From AP-15 sp963755435 (GTDB lineage: Bacteria; Pseudomonadota; Alphaproteobacteria; ATCC43930; CGMCC-115725): 64,000 bases of DNA. The stretch lies in contig CAVWJX010000002.1 in the NCBI GenBank assembly GCA_963755435.1, forward strand, positions 422,168 through 486,167, read 5' to 3'. The translations under genes and the position numbers were made by a program. The notes beneath the pieces are model-generated. The model was given only the letters and a program-made list of their open reading frames with translations, had not been told where the DNA came from and searched no databases. Of this stretch, positions 44,841-53,367 are shown piece after piece; the first letter of the stretch is position 1, and each line of letters starts with the position of its first letter.

Positions 44841-45861
44841 ATGACGCTTCTATCCGAATTCAACGACGATTCCGGCGAAGTTCAGCCGGATCTGACCACC
44901 ACCCTCGAGCGCCGCCGAGGATTTCGCCCTGCTCGACGCCTATTCGCGCGCGGTCACCGGCGCCGTCGACCGGGTTGGGCCGGCGGTGCTGCATCTGCAA
45001 GTGAGCGGCCTGAGGGACGGCGCCGGCAGCGCCGGCTCGGGCGTCGTCTTCACTCCCGACGCCTATGTCCTGACCAACAGCCACGTGGTCAGCGGCGCCA
45101 GCAAGATCGAGGCCGCCTTTCCCGACGGCCGCAGCCTGCGCGCCAATTTGGTCGGCGACGACCCCGACACCGATCTCGCGGTCCTGCGGCTCGACGGCGA
45201 GGCCCCGGCCTTTGCCCGGCTCGGTGATTCGCAGAGGCTGCGAGTCGGCCAGCTGGTGATCGCGATCGGCAACCCGTTCGGCTTTCAGTGCACGGTCACC
45301 GCCGGCGTGGTCAGCGCGCTCGGCCGTTCGCTGCGCACCCGCTCGGGGCGCCTCATCGACAGCGTGATCCAAACCGACGCGGCATTGAACCCGGGCAATT
45401 CGGGCGGGCCCTTGGTCACCGCCGCGGGCGAGGTCGTCGGCATCAACACCGCGATCATCGGCATGGCCCAGGGCATCTGCTTTTCGATTTCGGCCGCGAC
45501 CGTCGAGTTCGTCGCCTCCAGGCTCATTCGCGATGGCCGGGTGCGGCGCTGCTATATCGGGGTCGCCGGGCAGAACGTGCCGCTGGCGCGCCGGGTGGTG
45601 CGCTTTCACCAGCTCGCGCGTGAGACCGGGGTGCGCGTCCAGTCGACCGCACCCGATGGAGCCGCGCGCGCGGCCGGCCTGCAGAGCGGCGACATCATCG
45701 TCGCCGCCGACGGCGTCCCGGTCGCCGACATCGACGAATTGCACCGGCTGATGACCGAGGACCGGGTCGGTCTGGCGGTGCCGTTTACCGTGCTGCGCCT
45801 GTCGCAGAAGCTCGAACTCGCCGTCACCCCGCGCGAAACCCCGCCGCGCCCGGCGGCCTGA
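44841..45861 (+). CDS. HtrA/DegP-like serine protease with PDZ domain, 5' frameshift
   Basis: Trypsin-like protease with His in YVLTNSHVVSGA, Asp in DPDTDLAVLRL and Ser in DAALNPGNSGGPLV, followed by one PDZ domain (VQSTAPDGAARAAGLQSGDIIVAADGVPVADIDELHRLM). ATG 44841 encodes MTLLSEFNDDSGEVQPDLTTTLE; the frame then changes near 44907-44916 into AAEDFALLDAYSRAVTGAVDRVGPAVLHLQV, which matches the family, and one base too many explains it. The conserved catalytic part starts at about 44986. No signal peptide or membrane anchor is apparent, so it may be a cytoplasmic or short HtrA variant. Confidence 0.85.
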
Positions 45862-45989
45862 GGATCGCCAACGATGCGCCAATGGCCGACAAGTCCAAGC
45901 TGATGGTCGACAGGCCCAAGCCGCGCCAATAAGATGCCGCGACGAGCAAAAGCATCGCCGGCGAACGCCCGAATGGAGGAGAGGCTAGG

Positions 45990-47138
45990 ATGAGGAACGG
46001 TTATCGCGTCTATGATTCCGATACCCACGTCAACCCGGCCGCCGAGGTGCTGGAGCGCTATGTCGATCCGGGCTTTCGCGCGCGTCTGCCGGAACTGGCG
46101 CCCTATCGCCTGCCGGTCGGCCAGGCGGTCGAAGGCAAGAGCCAGCTGCACAATTACCGGGTCGGGACCAAGCTCTATCGCCGGGTGCTCGGCGAGAAGG
46201 CGCCGCGCGACACGTTCACCGGCCGCGACACCAGGTGGATGGGCACGAAGATGCCGCGCCCCGGCATCCAGGACGACCAGCCCGGCAACCGGGTCGCCGA
46301 CATGGATGACGAGGGCACCGATGTCCATTTCCTGATCCCGACCTCGTGGCTCAGCGTTGTCGGCCTCGACGACCCGGCGCTCGAAGTCGGCATGATCCGC
46401 GCCTATCACCGCCATATGTCGGATTTCTGCGCCGACTATCCGGATCGGCTCAAGAGCATGATCGTCGCCTCCTCGCGCGATGTGCCCGAGGCGGTGCGCG
46501 AGATCCGCGAATGGGGCAAGTCGAAATGGGCGGTAGCGGTCATGCCGCTCTTGGCCAAGGACGTGCCGGCCGACCACCCCGACCTCTACCCGATCTGGCA
46601 GGCCGCCGCCGACCACGACCTGCCGATCGCCAACCACAGCTTCACCTGGAACCCGCCCTATTATCCGGGCTATCTCGATCTGTGGGAGAACATCTTTATT
46701 GGCCGGGCCGCGGCGCACCCGTGGGGGGCGATGCGGTTCGTCGCCTCGTTCATCGGCGGCGGCCTCTTTGACCGCTATCCGAGCCTGCGCATGGGGGTGC
46801 TCGAATGCGGCTTCGGCTGGCTGCCGTTCTGGGCCCGCCGGCTCGACGAGCAGGCGGTCTATGTCGGCGGCATCGCCCCCTTGAAGCTGAAGCCCAGCGA
46901 ATACATGGCCGGCGGCCGGTTCTTCTGCAGCATCGAGCATCACGAGGGCGAGGACATGTTCCAGCATGTCACCGAGTTCCTCGGCGAGGATATGCTGATG
47001 TACGCCTCCGACTACCCGCATTCGGAGTGCCAGTTTCCCGATTCGGTCGACAACATCCTCGGCTGGCAGAGCCTCAAGCCCGCCACCAAGAAAAAGCTGC
47101 TGTGGGACAACGCCGCGCGCTTTTTCAAGCAGAACTGA
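45990..47138 (+). CDS. Amidohydrolase (ACMSD-like metal-dependent hydrolase)
   Basis: A 382-residue TIM-barrel hydrolase of amidohydrolase group 2. It opens with VYDSDTHVNPAAEVLERY, giving the DxHxxP metal site. Further barrel His/Asp are in LPIANHSFTWNP, LECGFGWLPFWARRLDE, SIEHHEGEDM and the late metal Asp in MYASDYPHSECQFPDSVDNI. Related proteins decarboxylate or hydrolyse aromatic acids; many occur with degradation clusters, but here the neighbours are unrelated. ATG 45990 follows GGAGGAGAGG. Confidence 0.88.
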   Translation: MRNGYRVYDSDTHVNPAAEVLERYVDPGFRARLPELAPYRLPVGQAVEGKSQLHNYRVGTKLYRRVLGEKAPRDTFTGRDTRWMGTKMPRPGIQDDQPGNRVADMDDEGTDVHFLIPTSWLSVVGLDDPALEVGMIRAYHRHMSDFCADYPDRLKSMIVASSRDVPEAVREIREWGKSKWAVAVMPLLAKDVPADHPDLYPIWQAAADHDLPIANHSFTWNPPYYPGYLDLWENIFIGRAAAHPWGAMRFVASFIGGGLFDRYPSLRMGVLECGFGWLPFWARRLDEQAVYVGGIAPLKLKPSEYMAGGRFFCSIEHHEGEDMFQHVTEFLGEDMLMYASDYPHSECQFPDSVDNILGWQSLKPATKKKLLWDNAARFFKQN

Positions 47139-47175
47139 GCGCCCGCGGCCGCTGCCGCCCGGCCCTGGAGGGAGC

Positions 47176-48174
47176 ATGGCGATCCGCGACGGCTTTGTCG
47201 GCACGGTCGGCAACACCCCGCTGATTAAATTGCGGCGGGCGTCCGAGACCACCGGGTGCACGATCCTCGGCAAGGCCGAGTTTCTGAACCCGGGCGGCTC
47301 GGTCAAGGATCGCGCGGCGCTGGCGATCATTACCGACGCCGAAGAGCGCGGCTTGTTGCAGCCGGGCGGCGTCATCGTCGAGGGAACCGCCGGCAACACC
47401 GGGATCGGCCTGGCGCTGGTCGGCAACGCCCGCGGCTACCGCACCGTCATCGTCATGCCGCAGACGCAGAGCCAGGAAAAGAAGGACATGCTGCTGCTGT
47501 GCGGCGCCGATCTGCGGCTGGTGCCGGCGGTGCCGTATGCCGACCCGATGAACTATGTGCGCTATTCCGAGCGGCTGGCGGGCGAGATCGCGGCGCGGGA
47601 GCCGAAGGGTGCGATCTGGGCCAACCAGTTCGACAACCTCGCCAACCGCCGCGGCCATTACCAGACGACCGGTCCCGAGATCTGGGACCAGACCCTGGGC
47701 AAGGTCGATGGCTTCACCTGCTCGGTCGGCACCGGCGGCACCTTTTCGGGGGTCGGCATCGCGTTGAAGGAGCGCAACCCCGGCATTAAGCTCTATCTGT
47801 CCGACCCGATGGGGTCGGGCTTGTACCAATGGTTCGAGAATGGCGAATTGAAGCCCGAGGGCAATTCGATCACCGAGGGGATCGGCAACAACCGGGTGAC
47901 GAAAAACCTCGACGGCACGCCGCTCGACGGCCAGTTCCAGATCCCCGACAGCGAAGCCTTGCCGGTACTGTTCGACCTGGTGCGCGAGGAGGGGCTGGTG
48001 CTCGGCGGCTCCAGCGGGATCAACATCTGCGGCGCCATCCGCCTGGCGAAGCTGATCGGTCCCGGCCACACGATCGTGACGATCCTCGCCGATTCCGGCA
48101 CCCGCTATCAATCAAAGCTGTTCAACCCGGCCTTTCTGCGGGAGAAGAACCTTCCGACGCCGGAATGGCTCTGA
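47176..48174 (+). CDS. cysK: Cysteine synthase A-like PLP enzyme
   Basis: Makes cysteine from O-acetylserine and sulfide. The 332 residues show the PLP-binding Lys44 in FLNPGGSVKDRAA, the substrate loop EGTAGNTGIGLALVG, the phosphate-binding CSVGTGGTFSGVG and the C-terminal LGGSSGINICGAIRLAK. Length and the ADSGTRYQSKLFNPAFL end agree with alphaproteobacterial cysteine synthase A. ATG 47176 follows GGAGGGAGC. Its stop lies 20 bases before the REP-like palindrome described below. Confidence 0.94.
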   Translation: MAIRDGFVGTVGNTPLIKLRRASETTGCTILGKAEFLNPGGSVKDRAALAIITDAEERGLLQPGGVIVEGTAGNTGIGLALVGNARGYRTVIVMPQTQSQEKKDMLLLCGADLRLVPAVPYADPMNYVRYSERLAGEIAAREPKGAIWANQFDNLANRRGHYQTTGPEIWDQTLGKVDGFTCSVGTGGTFSGVGIALKERNPGIKLYLSDPMGSGLYQWFENGELKPEGNSITEGIGNNRVTKNLDGTPLDGQFQIPDSEALPVLFDLVREEGLVLGGSSGINICGAIRLAKLIGPGHTIVTILADSGTRYQSKLFNPAFLREKNLPTPEWL

Positions 48175-48193
48175 ATTTTGTGTCCGCCCCAAC

Positions 48194-48214
48194 CCATCCC
48201 GGCGCAGGCCGGGA
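48194..48214. repeat. REP-like palindrome, left copy
   Basis: The hairpin TCCCGGC-GCAG-GCCGGGA (48197-48214) has a perfect 7-bp stem and 4-base loop, preceded by CCA. The full 21-base block recurs in inverted orientation at 48550-48570. Downstream of the hairpin the two copies also share a looser TTCCGG segment. It sits between cysK and the small GIY-YIG gene. Confidence 0.9.
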
Positions 48215-48234
48215 CCTATATTCCGGCCGGCTCG

Positions 48235-48519
48235 ATGTATTTCGTCTATTTGCTCGGAAGCAAACCCTACGGAACCCTGTATGTCGGGGTTACCTCGAAT
48301 CTCGCGCAGCGGGTATTGGAGCACAAAGGCAAACTGGTGCGCGGTTTCACCGCGAAATATGGGGTCGATCGCTTGGTCTGGTTTGAAATGCACGACAACC
48401 ATGCTTCGGCGCTGCAACGTGAAAAGCGAGTCAAGGGATGGAAGCGGGATTGGAAGATCAATCTGATCGAGAGAGACAACCCGTATTGGATCGACCTGTC
48501 GCATGATCCGCCAGCTTAA
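48235..48519 (+). CDS. Small GIY-YIG nuclease bounded by inverted REP-like palindromes
   Basis: A 94-residue stand-alone GIY-YIG domain (URI/UPF0213-like). Catalytic features: MYFVYLLGSKPYGTLYVGVTSN (the YVYLL...LYVG form of the motif), Arg in NLAQRVLEHK, and the metal-binding Glu in ASALQREKRVKGWKRDWKINLIE, ending NPYWIDL. ATG 48235 is preferred over the upstream GTG/ATG at 48178 because the extension would translate the palindrome. Left and right palindromes are 20 bases before the start and 30 bases after the stop. The compact 377-bp arrangement suggests a mobile or formerly mobile cassette. Confidence 0.88.
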   Translation: MYFVYLLGSKPYGTLYVGVTSNLAQRVLEHKGKLVRGFTAKYGVDRLVWFEMHDNHASALQREKRVKGWKRDWKINLIERDNPYWIDLSHDPPA

Positions 48520-48549
48520 CCGGCAGGTCCGCGTGTTGACCGGAATGGA

Positions 48550-48570
48550 TCCCGGCCTGCGCCGGGATGG
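48550..48570. repeat. REP-like palindrome, right copy (inverted)
   Basis: TCCCGGC-CTGC-GCCGGGA followed by TGG is the exact reverse complement of the left block at 48194-48214, including the loop (CTGC against GCAG). It ends 18 bases before the AlaX start. With the left copy it brackets the GIY-YIG gene. Confidence 0.9.
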
Positions 48571-48588
48571 ACGCACCAGGATGATGGG

Positions 48589-49299
48589 ATGACCGAGCTG
48601 CTGTTTCGCGAAGACGCTTATTTGAGGAGCGCCGTGGCGCGGGTGGTGGGCTGCGACGGGCGCGGCATCCGGCTCGACCGCACCGTGTTCTATCCGGCCG
48701 GCGGTGGCCAGCCGGGTGACAAGGGCGTGCTGCGGCTCGCCTCGGGCGAGGCGATCGCGATTGTCGACACGCTCAAGGGCGAGGCTCCGGACGAGGTCGT
48801 GCATGTGCCGGCGCCGGGTGCGGCGTTGCCCGAGCCGGGCACCGAAGTGACGGCCGAGATCGACTGGGAGCGCCGCCACCGGCTGATGCGCATGCACACC
48901 TGCCTGCACCTGTTGTGCAGCATCGTTCCGGGGTCGGTCACCGGCGGCCAGGTCGGTGACGGCAGGGGCCGGCTCGATTTCGACGTGCCGGGATCGAGCC
49001 TGGACAAAGAAACGCTCGCCGCCCGGCTCAATGCGCTGATTGCCGCCGGTCATCCGGTCGGCCGGCGCTGGATCAGCGACGACGAGCTGGCCGCCGAGCC
49101 TGGCTTGGTGCGCACCATGTCGGTCAAGCCGCCGGTCGGGTCGGGTCGGGTGCGGCTGATCGAGATCGCCGGCATCGATCTGCAGCCCTGCGGCGGGACC
49201 CATATCGCCAACACCGCCGAGATCGGCCCGGTCCTGGTCGCCAAGATCGAAAACAAGGGCCGGCAGAACCGCCGCGTCATCGTCGCTTTCGCCGAGTGA
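48589..49299 (+). CDS. Alanyl-tRNA editing protein AlaX
   Basis: Free-standing trans-editing enzyme that removes mis-attached serine or glycine from tRNA-Ala. The 236 residues cover the AlaRS-type editing domain: FYPAGGGQPGDKG, the zinc motif HxxxH in RMHTCLHLLC and the second pair in CGGTHI. It lacks the AlaRS aminoacylation domain, so it is an AlaX-M type. ATG 48589 lies just after the right palindrome; the original promoter may have been displaced by the cassette. Confidence 0.92.
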   Translation: MTELLFREDAYLRSAVARVVGCDGRGIRLDRTVFYPAGGGQPGDKGVLRLASGEAIAIVDTLKGEAPDEVVHVPAPGAALPEPGTEVTAEIDWERRHRLMRMHTCLHLLCSIVPGSVTGGQVGDGRGRLDFDVPGSSLDKETLAARLNALIAAGHPVGRRWISDDELAAEPGLVRTMSVKPPVGSGRVRLIEIAGIDLQPCGGTHIANTAEIGPVLVAKIENKGRQNRRVIVAFAE

Positions 49300-49319
49300 C
49301 TAAGGAGCAGGATCGCGCG

Positions 49320-50186
49320 ATGCCCTATGCCCATCCCGAAGCGCTGGTCGGCACCGAGTGGCTGGCCGCCCATCTCGCCGATCCGCATGTCCGCGTCGTC
49401 GACTGCTCGTTCAAATTGCCGGGGATCGCGCCGACCGCACTGGCCGACTACCGGCGCGGCCACATTCCGGGCGCGGTGTTTTTCGACATCGACGACATTT
49501 GCGCCCCCGGCACCCTGCTGCCGCACATGGTACCGTCAGCCGATTTGTTTGCGCAAAAGTTGGGTGTGCTCGGCGTCGGCGACGATGACCGAGTCGTGGT
49601 TTATGACGCCAACGGGCTGTCCTCGGCCGGACGGGCCTGGTGGATGCTGCGGCTGTTCGGCCACCACGATGTCGCGCTGCTCGACGGCGGCTTGCCGAAA
49701 TGGCGGGCCGAGGGACAGCCGCTCGACAGCGCGATCCCGAACCCGGCACCGCGCCATTTCAGCGCCCGGCTCGACCCGGCGCTGCTGCGCGACAAGGCCG
49801 CGTTGCTCGGCAATTTGGCGACCCGCCGCGAGCAGGTAATCGACGCCCGCGCCGCCGGCCGCTTCGACGGCAGCACCGCCGAGGCCAGGCCCGGCCTGCG
49901 CAGCGGCCACATTCCTGGGAGCCGCAGCCTCCCTTATGAAGAGCTGACCGACCCCGCGACGCGTCAGCTGCGCAGCGCCGACCAGCTGGCGCGGTTGTTC
50001 GATGACGCCGGGGTGGTCCTCGACCGGCCGATCGTGACCAGCTGCGGCTCGGGCGTCACTGCTTGCGCGCTGGCCTTTGCCTTGCACCTGATCGGCCATC
50101 CCGGCGCCGCGGTCTATGACGGGTCATGGTCGGAATGGGGGCAGCCCGGCGACACCCCGGTCGCGACCGGGCCGGCCGACGGTTGA
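49320..50186 (+). CDS. sseA: 3-mercaptopyruvate/thiosulfate sulfurtransferase
   Basis: Two-domain rhodanese, 288 residues. The inactive N-terminal domain has DYRRGHIPGAVFFDIDDIC; the catalytic domain has DARAAGRFDGSTAEARPGLRSGHIPGSRSLPY and the active-site loop with Cys in TSCGSGVTACALA. A CG-S/T-GVTA loop is the mark of mercaptopyruvate sulfurtransferases rather than thiosulfate rhodaneses. ATG 49320 has AGGA upstream; a GTG at 49296 is also open. It nearly abuts the acetyltransferase gene. Confidence 0.92.
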   Translation: MPYAHPEALVGTEWLAAHLADPHVRVVDCSFKLPGIAPTALADYRRGHIPGAVFFDIDDICAPGTLLPHMVPSADLFAQKLGVLGVGDDDRVVVYDANGLSSAGRAWWMLRLFGHHDVALLDGGLPKWRAEGQPLDSAIPNPAPRHFSARLDPALLRDKAALLGNLATRREQVIDARAAGRFDGSTAEARPGLRSGHIPGSRSLPYEELTDPATRQLRSADQLARLFDDAGVVLDRPIVTSCGSGVTACALAFALHLIGHPGAAVYDGSWSEWGQPGDTPVATGPADG

Positions 50187-50191
50187 CCGCG

Positions 50192-50764
50192 GTGCTGCAC
50201 GACACCATCACCTATCTCGAAATGCTGGCCCGACCGGCCGGCGCCCGCGCGCCGATCCCGGCCGGCAAGCTCGCCCTGATGCGGCTGGAGAACTGCACCG
50301 TCGGCTTCTATCGCTATATTTACGACGCGGTCGGCGAGCCGTGGCTGTGGTTCGAGCGCCGGCTGTTCGGCGATGCCGCCCTGGTTCGGCTGATCAACAA
50401 GCCCTCAATCGAGATCTTCGTCCTTTATGTCGGCGGGGTGCCGGCCGGCTTTTTCGAGCTCGACACCGCCGAGCCGCGCGAGACGAAATTATGCTATTTC
50501 GGGCTCGTCCCCGATTTCATCGGCCGCGGCTATGGCGCCTACATGCTGCAGGCGGCGATCGACCGGGCCTGGACCGCGCGGCCGATCGACCGCTTCTGGC
50601 TACACACCTCGACCTTTGACCATCCGCACGCCCTGCAGGTTTATCAGCGCGCCGGGTTTAGCGTCTATTCCCGCCGCCCGGTGTCGTTCGAGGACCCGCG
50701 GCTGCACGGCATCCTGCCGCGCACCCTCACCCACCGGCTGCTGCCGGTGTTGGGCGAGAGCTAG
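50192..50764 (+). CDS. GNAT family N-acetyltransferase
   Basis: About 190 residues. It starts with ITYLEMLARPAGARAP and includes IEIFVLYVGGVPAGFFELD, the acetyl-CoA loop in LVPDFIGRGYGAYMLQAAIDRAW (IGRGYG) and DHPHALQVYQRAGFSVYSRR. The start may be TTG 50183 (overlapping the sulfurtransferase stop as TTGA) or GTG 50192. The same-strand contact with sseA suggests cotranscription. Substrate unknown. Confidence 0.85.
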   Translation: MLHDTITYLEMLARPAGARAPIPAGKLALMRLENCTVGFYRYIYDAVGEPWLWFERRLFGDAALVRLINKPSIEIFVLYVGGVPAGFFELDTAEPRETKLCYFGLVPDFIGRGYGAYMLQAAIDRAWTARPIDRFWLHTSTFDHPHALQVYQRAGFSVYSRRPVSFEDPRLHGILPRTLTHRLLPVLGES

Positions 50765-50803
50765 CGCCCAGCTGGGCGGACGGCAAAGGCGGCCAAAGGA
50801 TAA

Positions 50804-50923
50804 AGAATACTGCTCCCTTGCCAAAAAAAGCGCATGGGAACCATTGATCAAGAGGTGACCGGGCATGCGGCCGACTTCATCGAACGCTGCCATAAGGAAA
50901 CGGCGAAATTCCCTGTCGATTAG
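50804..50923 (+). pseudogene. Remnant of an arylsulfatase-type gene
   Basis: Between stops at 50801 and 50921, one frame reads KKRMGTIDQEVTGHAADFIERCHKE. This closely recalls the arylsulfatase segment that in intact enzymes reads like KKRMETIDEEV...DFIDRAHK followed by the PFFVWFN strand; here it breaks off at KFPVD and a stop. No catalytic CxPSR motif or other sulfatase part is left nearby. The rest of the 50765-51067 gap holds no recognisable gene. Confidence 0.55.
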
Positions 50924-51067
50924 GCTTTACCGCGTCTGTAGCAAGGAATGCCAAACTAAGCGTAGATGACGACGCTGTGGGTGACCAGGATGCTCGACGG
51001 ATTGCGTCTGGCGGTGCATCCGAAACCGGATTAGCTTCAAATTTCGCGCTCCAAAGGGGAGATTGGC

Positions 51068-52765
51068 GTGAGTAACCTTGCTGAGCCGCCGGTGCTCGTG
51101 CAGGCCGTGACCCGGCGCTCGCGGCGAATGTCGGTGATCTGGATCATCCCGCTGGTGGCCGTCGCGATCGGCGCTTGGCTGGTGTGGGATACCCTCTCCA
51201 AAGAGGGGCCGACGATCCGGGTCACCTTCGACACTGCCGAGGGGCTGCAGGCCGGGCAGTCGCAGCTCAAGTTCAAGGACATCGTGTTCGGCACGGTCAA
51301 GCGCCTCGACCTGTCGCCCGATCACAATCACGTGGTGGTGACGATCGCCACGACCCGGCAGGCGGAACCCTTGTTGACCAGCAAGACGGTGTTCTGGGTG
51401 GTCAAGCCGCGGCTTTTCGCCGGCGCCATCTCCGGGCTGCAAACCCTGTTTTCCGGAAGCTATGTCGGCATGCTGCCGGGCGCCAAGCCGGGCAAGACGC
51501 AGCATCATTTTACCGGGCGCGAGGACCCGCCGATCCTCGACACCCATGTGCCGGGGCGGATCTTTTACCTGAAGGCGGCGCGTCTGGGCTCGCTGTCGCT
51601 CGGCTCGCCGATCTTCTACCGCGGCCTCGACGTCGGCCAGGTGCTCGGCTGGGACATCGCCGACATGGCCAAATACGTGACGATTCACGCCTTTGTCCGC
51701 GCGCCTTATGACACCTATGTGCATGACAGCACGCGGTTCTGGAATGCCTCCGGCCTGTCGGTCAAGCTCGCCGGGACCGGGCTTAAGGTCGAGGTCGAAT
51801 TGCTGCGCGCGCTGCTGCTCGGCGGCATCGCCTTCGCCACCCCGAGCACCGAGCCGCAAATCACGCCGGCCAGCCGCGAAGACCATGTGTTTCCGCTGTT
51901 CGCCGACCAGGAAACCGCGGACGCCGCCTCCTACACCACCAAGATCCCGGTCATTTCATATTTTCCCGGTTCAGTCAGTGGGCTCGGGCCGGGCTCCCCG
52001 GTCACGATCCACGGGCTGGTCGTCGGTCACGTGACCAATGTACGGCTTGTTTACGACAGGGCGACCGACGCGGTGCTGGCCCCGGTCCGCTTCGACGTCG
52101 AGCCCGAGCGGGTGCTCGGCGTCGGCGTCCGGGTGTTTAAGAACCAGGCTGAGGCGGTCTCGGCATTGCTGCAAAAGGGCCTGCGGGCAACGGTGCAGAG
52201 CTCGAGCCTGATCACCGGGCAGCAGCAGGTGGCGCTCGATTTCGTACCCGACGCGCCGCCCGCCAAGCTCGCCATGGAAGGCCCGGATTTCTTGTTGCCA
52301 ACGGCGCCCGGCGGCGGCTTCGCCGGATTGCAGGCCTCGGCCAACGATCTGCTCGACAAGGTCAACACGATCCCATTCGACCAGATCGGCAAAAATCTCG
52401 ACGCCATCCTGAAATCGGTCAACGAACTCGCCAACGGCCCGCAGATGCGCGAGGCGCTGACCAAGCTCGCGGCGACCCTGGCCACCGCCGACACCTTCAC
52501 CCACAACCTCAACAGCGGCACCGCCCCGGCCTTCAAGCAATTTCCGCAGATGGCCGCGCAATTGCAAAAGACCGTGACCAGCGCCAACAAGCTCTTGGCA
52601 TCGCTCGATAGCGGCTATGGCAACAATACCAGGTTCAATCGCGACATGGAGCGGCTCTTGGCGCAAGCCAACGACGCGGTCGCCTCGATCCGGGCGCTGG
52701 CCGACCTGCTGGCCCGCCATCCCGAGGCTCTGATCAAGGGCCGGCCCGGCGGGGGCACCGAATGA
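51068..52765 (+). CDS. pqiB: PqiB-like MCE (MlaD) domain protein
   Basis: Envelope-spanning lipid transport protein. The 565 residues have one N-terminal helix (MSVIWIIPLVAVAIGAWLVW) and three MCE domains: around 48-140 (GPTIRVTFDTAEGLQAGQSQLKFKDIVFGTV), 160-270 (YLKAARLGSLSLGSPIFYRGLDVGQVLG) and 290-400 (VISYFPGSVSGLGPGSPVTIHGLVVGHV). A coiled C-terminal region should form the tube reaching the outer membrane. The GTG start follows GGGGAG. The order here is pqiB-pqiC-pqiA, inverted compared with E. coli pqiABC, with 4-base overlaps between genes. Confidence 0.94.
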   Translation: MSNLAEPPVLVQAVTRRSRRMSVIWIIPLVAVAIGAWLVWDTLSKEGPTIRVTFDTAEGLQAGQSQLKFKDIVFGTVKRLDLSPDHNHVVVTIATTRQAEPLLTSKTVFWVVKPRLFAGAISGLQTLFSGSYVGMLPGAKPGKTQHHFTGREDPPILDTHVPGRIFYLKAARLGSLSLGSPIFYRGLDVGQVLGWDIADMAKYVTIHAFVRAPYDTYVHDSTRFWNASGLSVKLAGTGLKVEVELLRALLLGGIAFATPSTEPQITPASREDHVFPLFADQETADAASYTTKIPVISYFPGSVSGLGPGSPVTIHGLVVGHVTNVRLVYDRATDAVLAPVRFDVEPERVLGVGVRVFKNQAEAVSALLQKGLRATVQSSSLITGQQQVALDFVPDAPPAKLAMEGPDFLLPTAPGGGFAGLQASANDLLDKVNTIPFDQIGKNLDAILKSVNELANGPQMREALTKLAATLATADTFTHNLNSGTAPAFKQFPQMAAQLQKTVTSANKLLASLDSGYGNNTRFNRDMERLLAQANDAVASIRALADLLARHPEALIKGRPGGGTE

Positions 52766-53367
52766 GCCGCACGGTGCCGCTGGCTCGGCTCGCCGTGTTG
52801 ATGCTCGCGGCGTGGTCGCTTACCGCCTGCTCATCGCCCAACCCGATGCTCTACACGCTGGCGCCGGTCAACGGTCCGGTCTATCGCGGCAGCCCGCGGG
52901 TGGTGCTGCTGCACCAGATCGCGATCGCCCACTACCTTGAACGCTCGCAGATGGTCCGCTCATCGGAAAACTACCGGCTGGCGGTGCTCGAAAACGATTG
53001 GTGGGGCGAGCCGCTGCCGGCGATGCTGAGCCGGGTGTTGGTCGAGGAATTGGGCCAGCGCCTGCCGGACAGCGTGGTGATTGCCGACAACGGCGCGGTC
53101 TCGGCCGAGCCCGACGCGACGATTGAACTCAATATCCAGCGCCTCGACGAGGACGCCGCCGGCAACCTCGTCTTGCAGGCTCAGGTGTCGGTCCGCCGCC
53201 GCGGCAGCGAACGGCCGGCATTGCGGAGCTTCCGCTTCGTGGTGCCGCCGCCGGCGCCGGGCGTCCCCGGCGAGGTGGCCGCGATCAGCGCCGCGGTCGG
53301 CCGGCTCGCCGACGGCATCGCGCCGATGCTGACCCGGGTCAGGTTCGGCGCGGCAGGCCCCCGGTGA
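52762..53367 (+). CDS. pqiC: PqiC-like outer-membrane lipoprotein
   Basis: A 201-residue lipoprotein (signal ending LMLAAWSLTACSS, lipid Cys23) of the PqiC/ABC-type transport auxiliary family. The core reads YTLAPVNGPVYRGSPRVVLLHQIAIAHYLERSQMV and WWGEPLPAMLSRVLVEELGQRLP. In E. coli PqiC caps the PqiB tube at the outer membrane. It overlaps pqiB by ATGA and pqiA by GTGA, so all three are translationally coupled. Confidence 0.92.
   Translation: MSRTVPLARLAVLMLAAWSLTACSSPNPMLYTLAPVNGPVYRGSPRVVLLHQIAIAHYLERSQMVRSSENYRLAVLENDWWGEPLPAMLSRVLVEELGQRLPDSVVIADNGAVSAEPDATIELNIQRLDEDAAGNLVLQAQVSVRRRGSERPALRSFRFVVPPPAPGVPGEVAAISAAVGRLADGIAPMLTRVRFGAAGPR

Noticed and set aside
45606..47426. 606-codon minus-strand frame opposite the protease and amidohydrolase genes
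   Set aside because: It crosses two well-supported plus-strand genes and shows no conserved motif.
48178..48234. Extended start of the small GIY-YIG protein
   Set aside because: The extra residues are only the translated REP-like palindrome; the domain begins with MYFVYLL at 48235.
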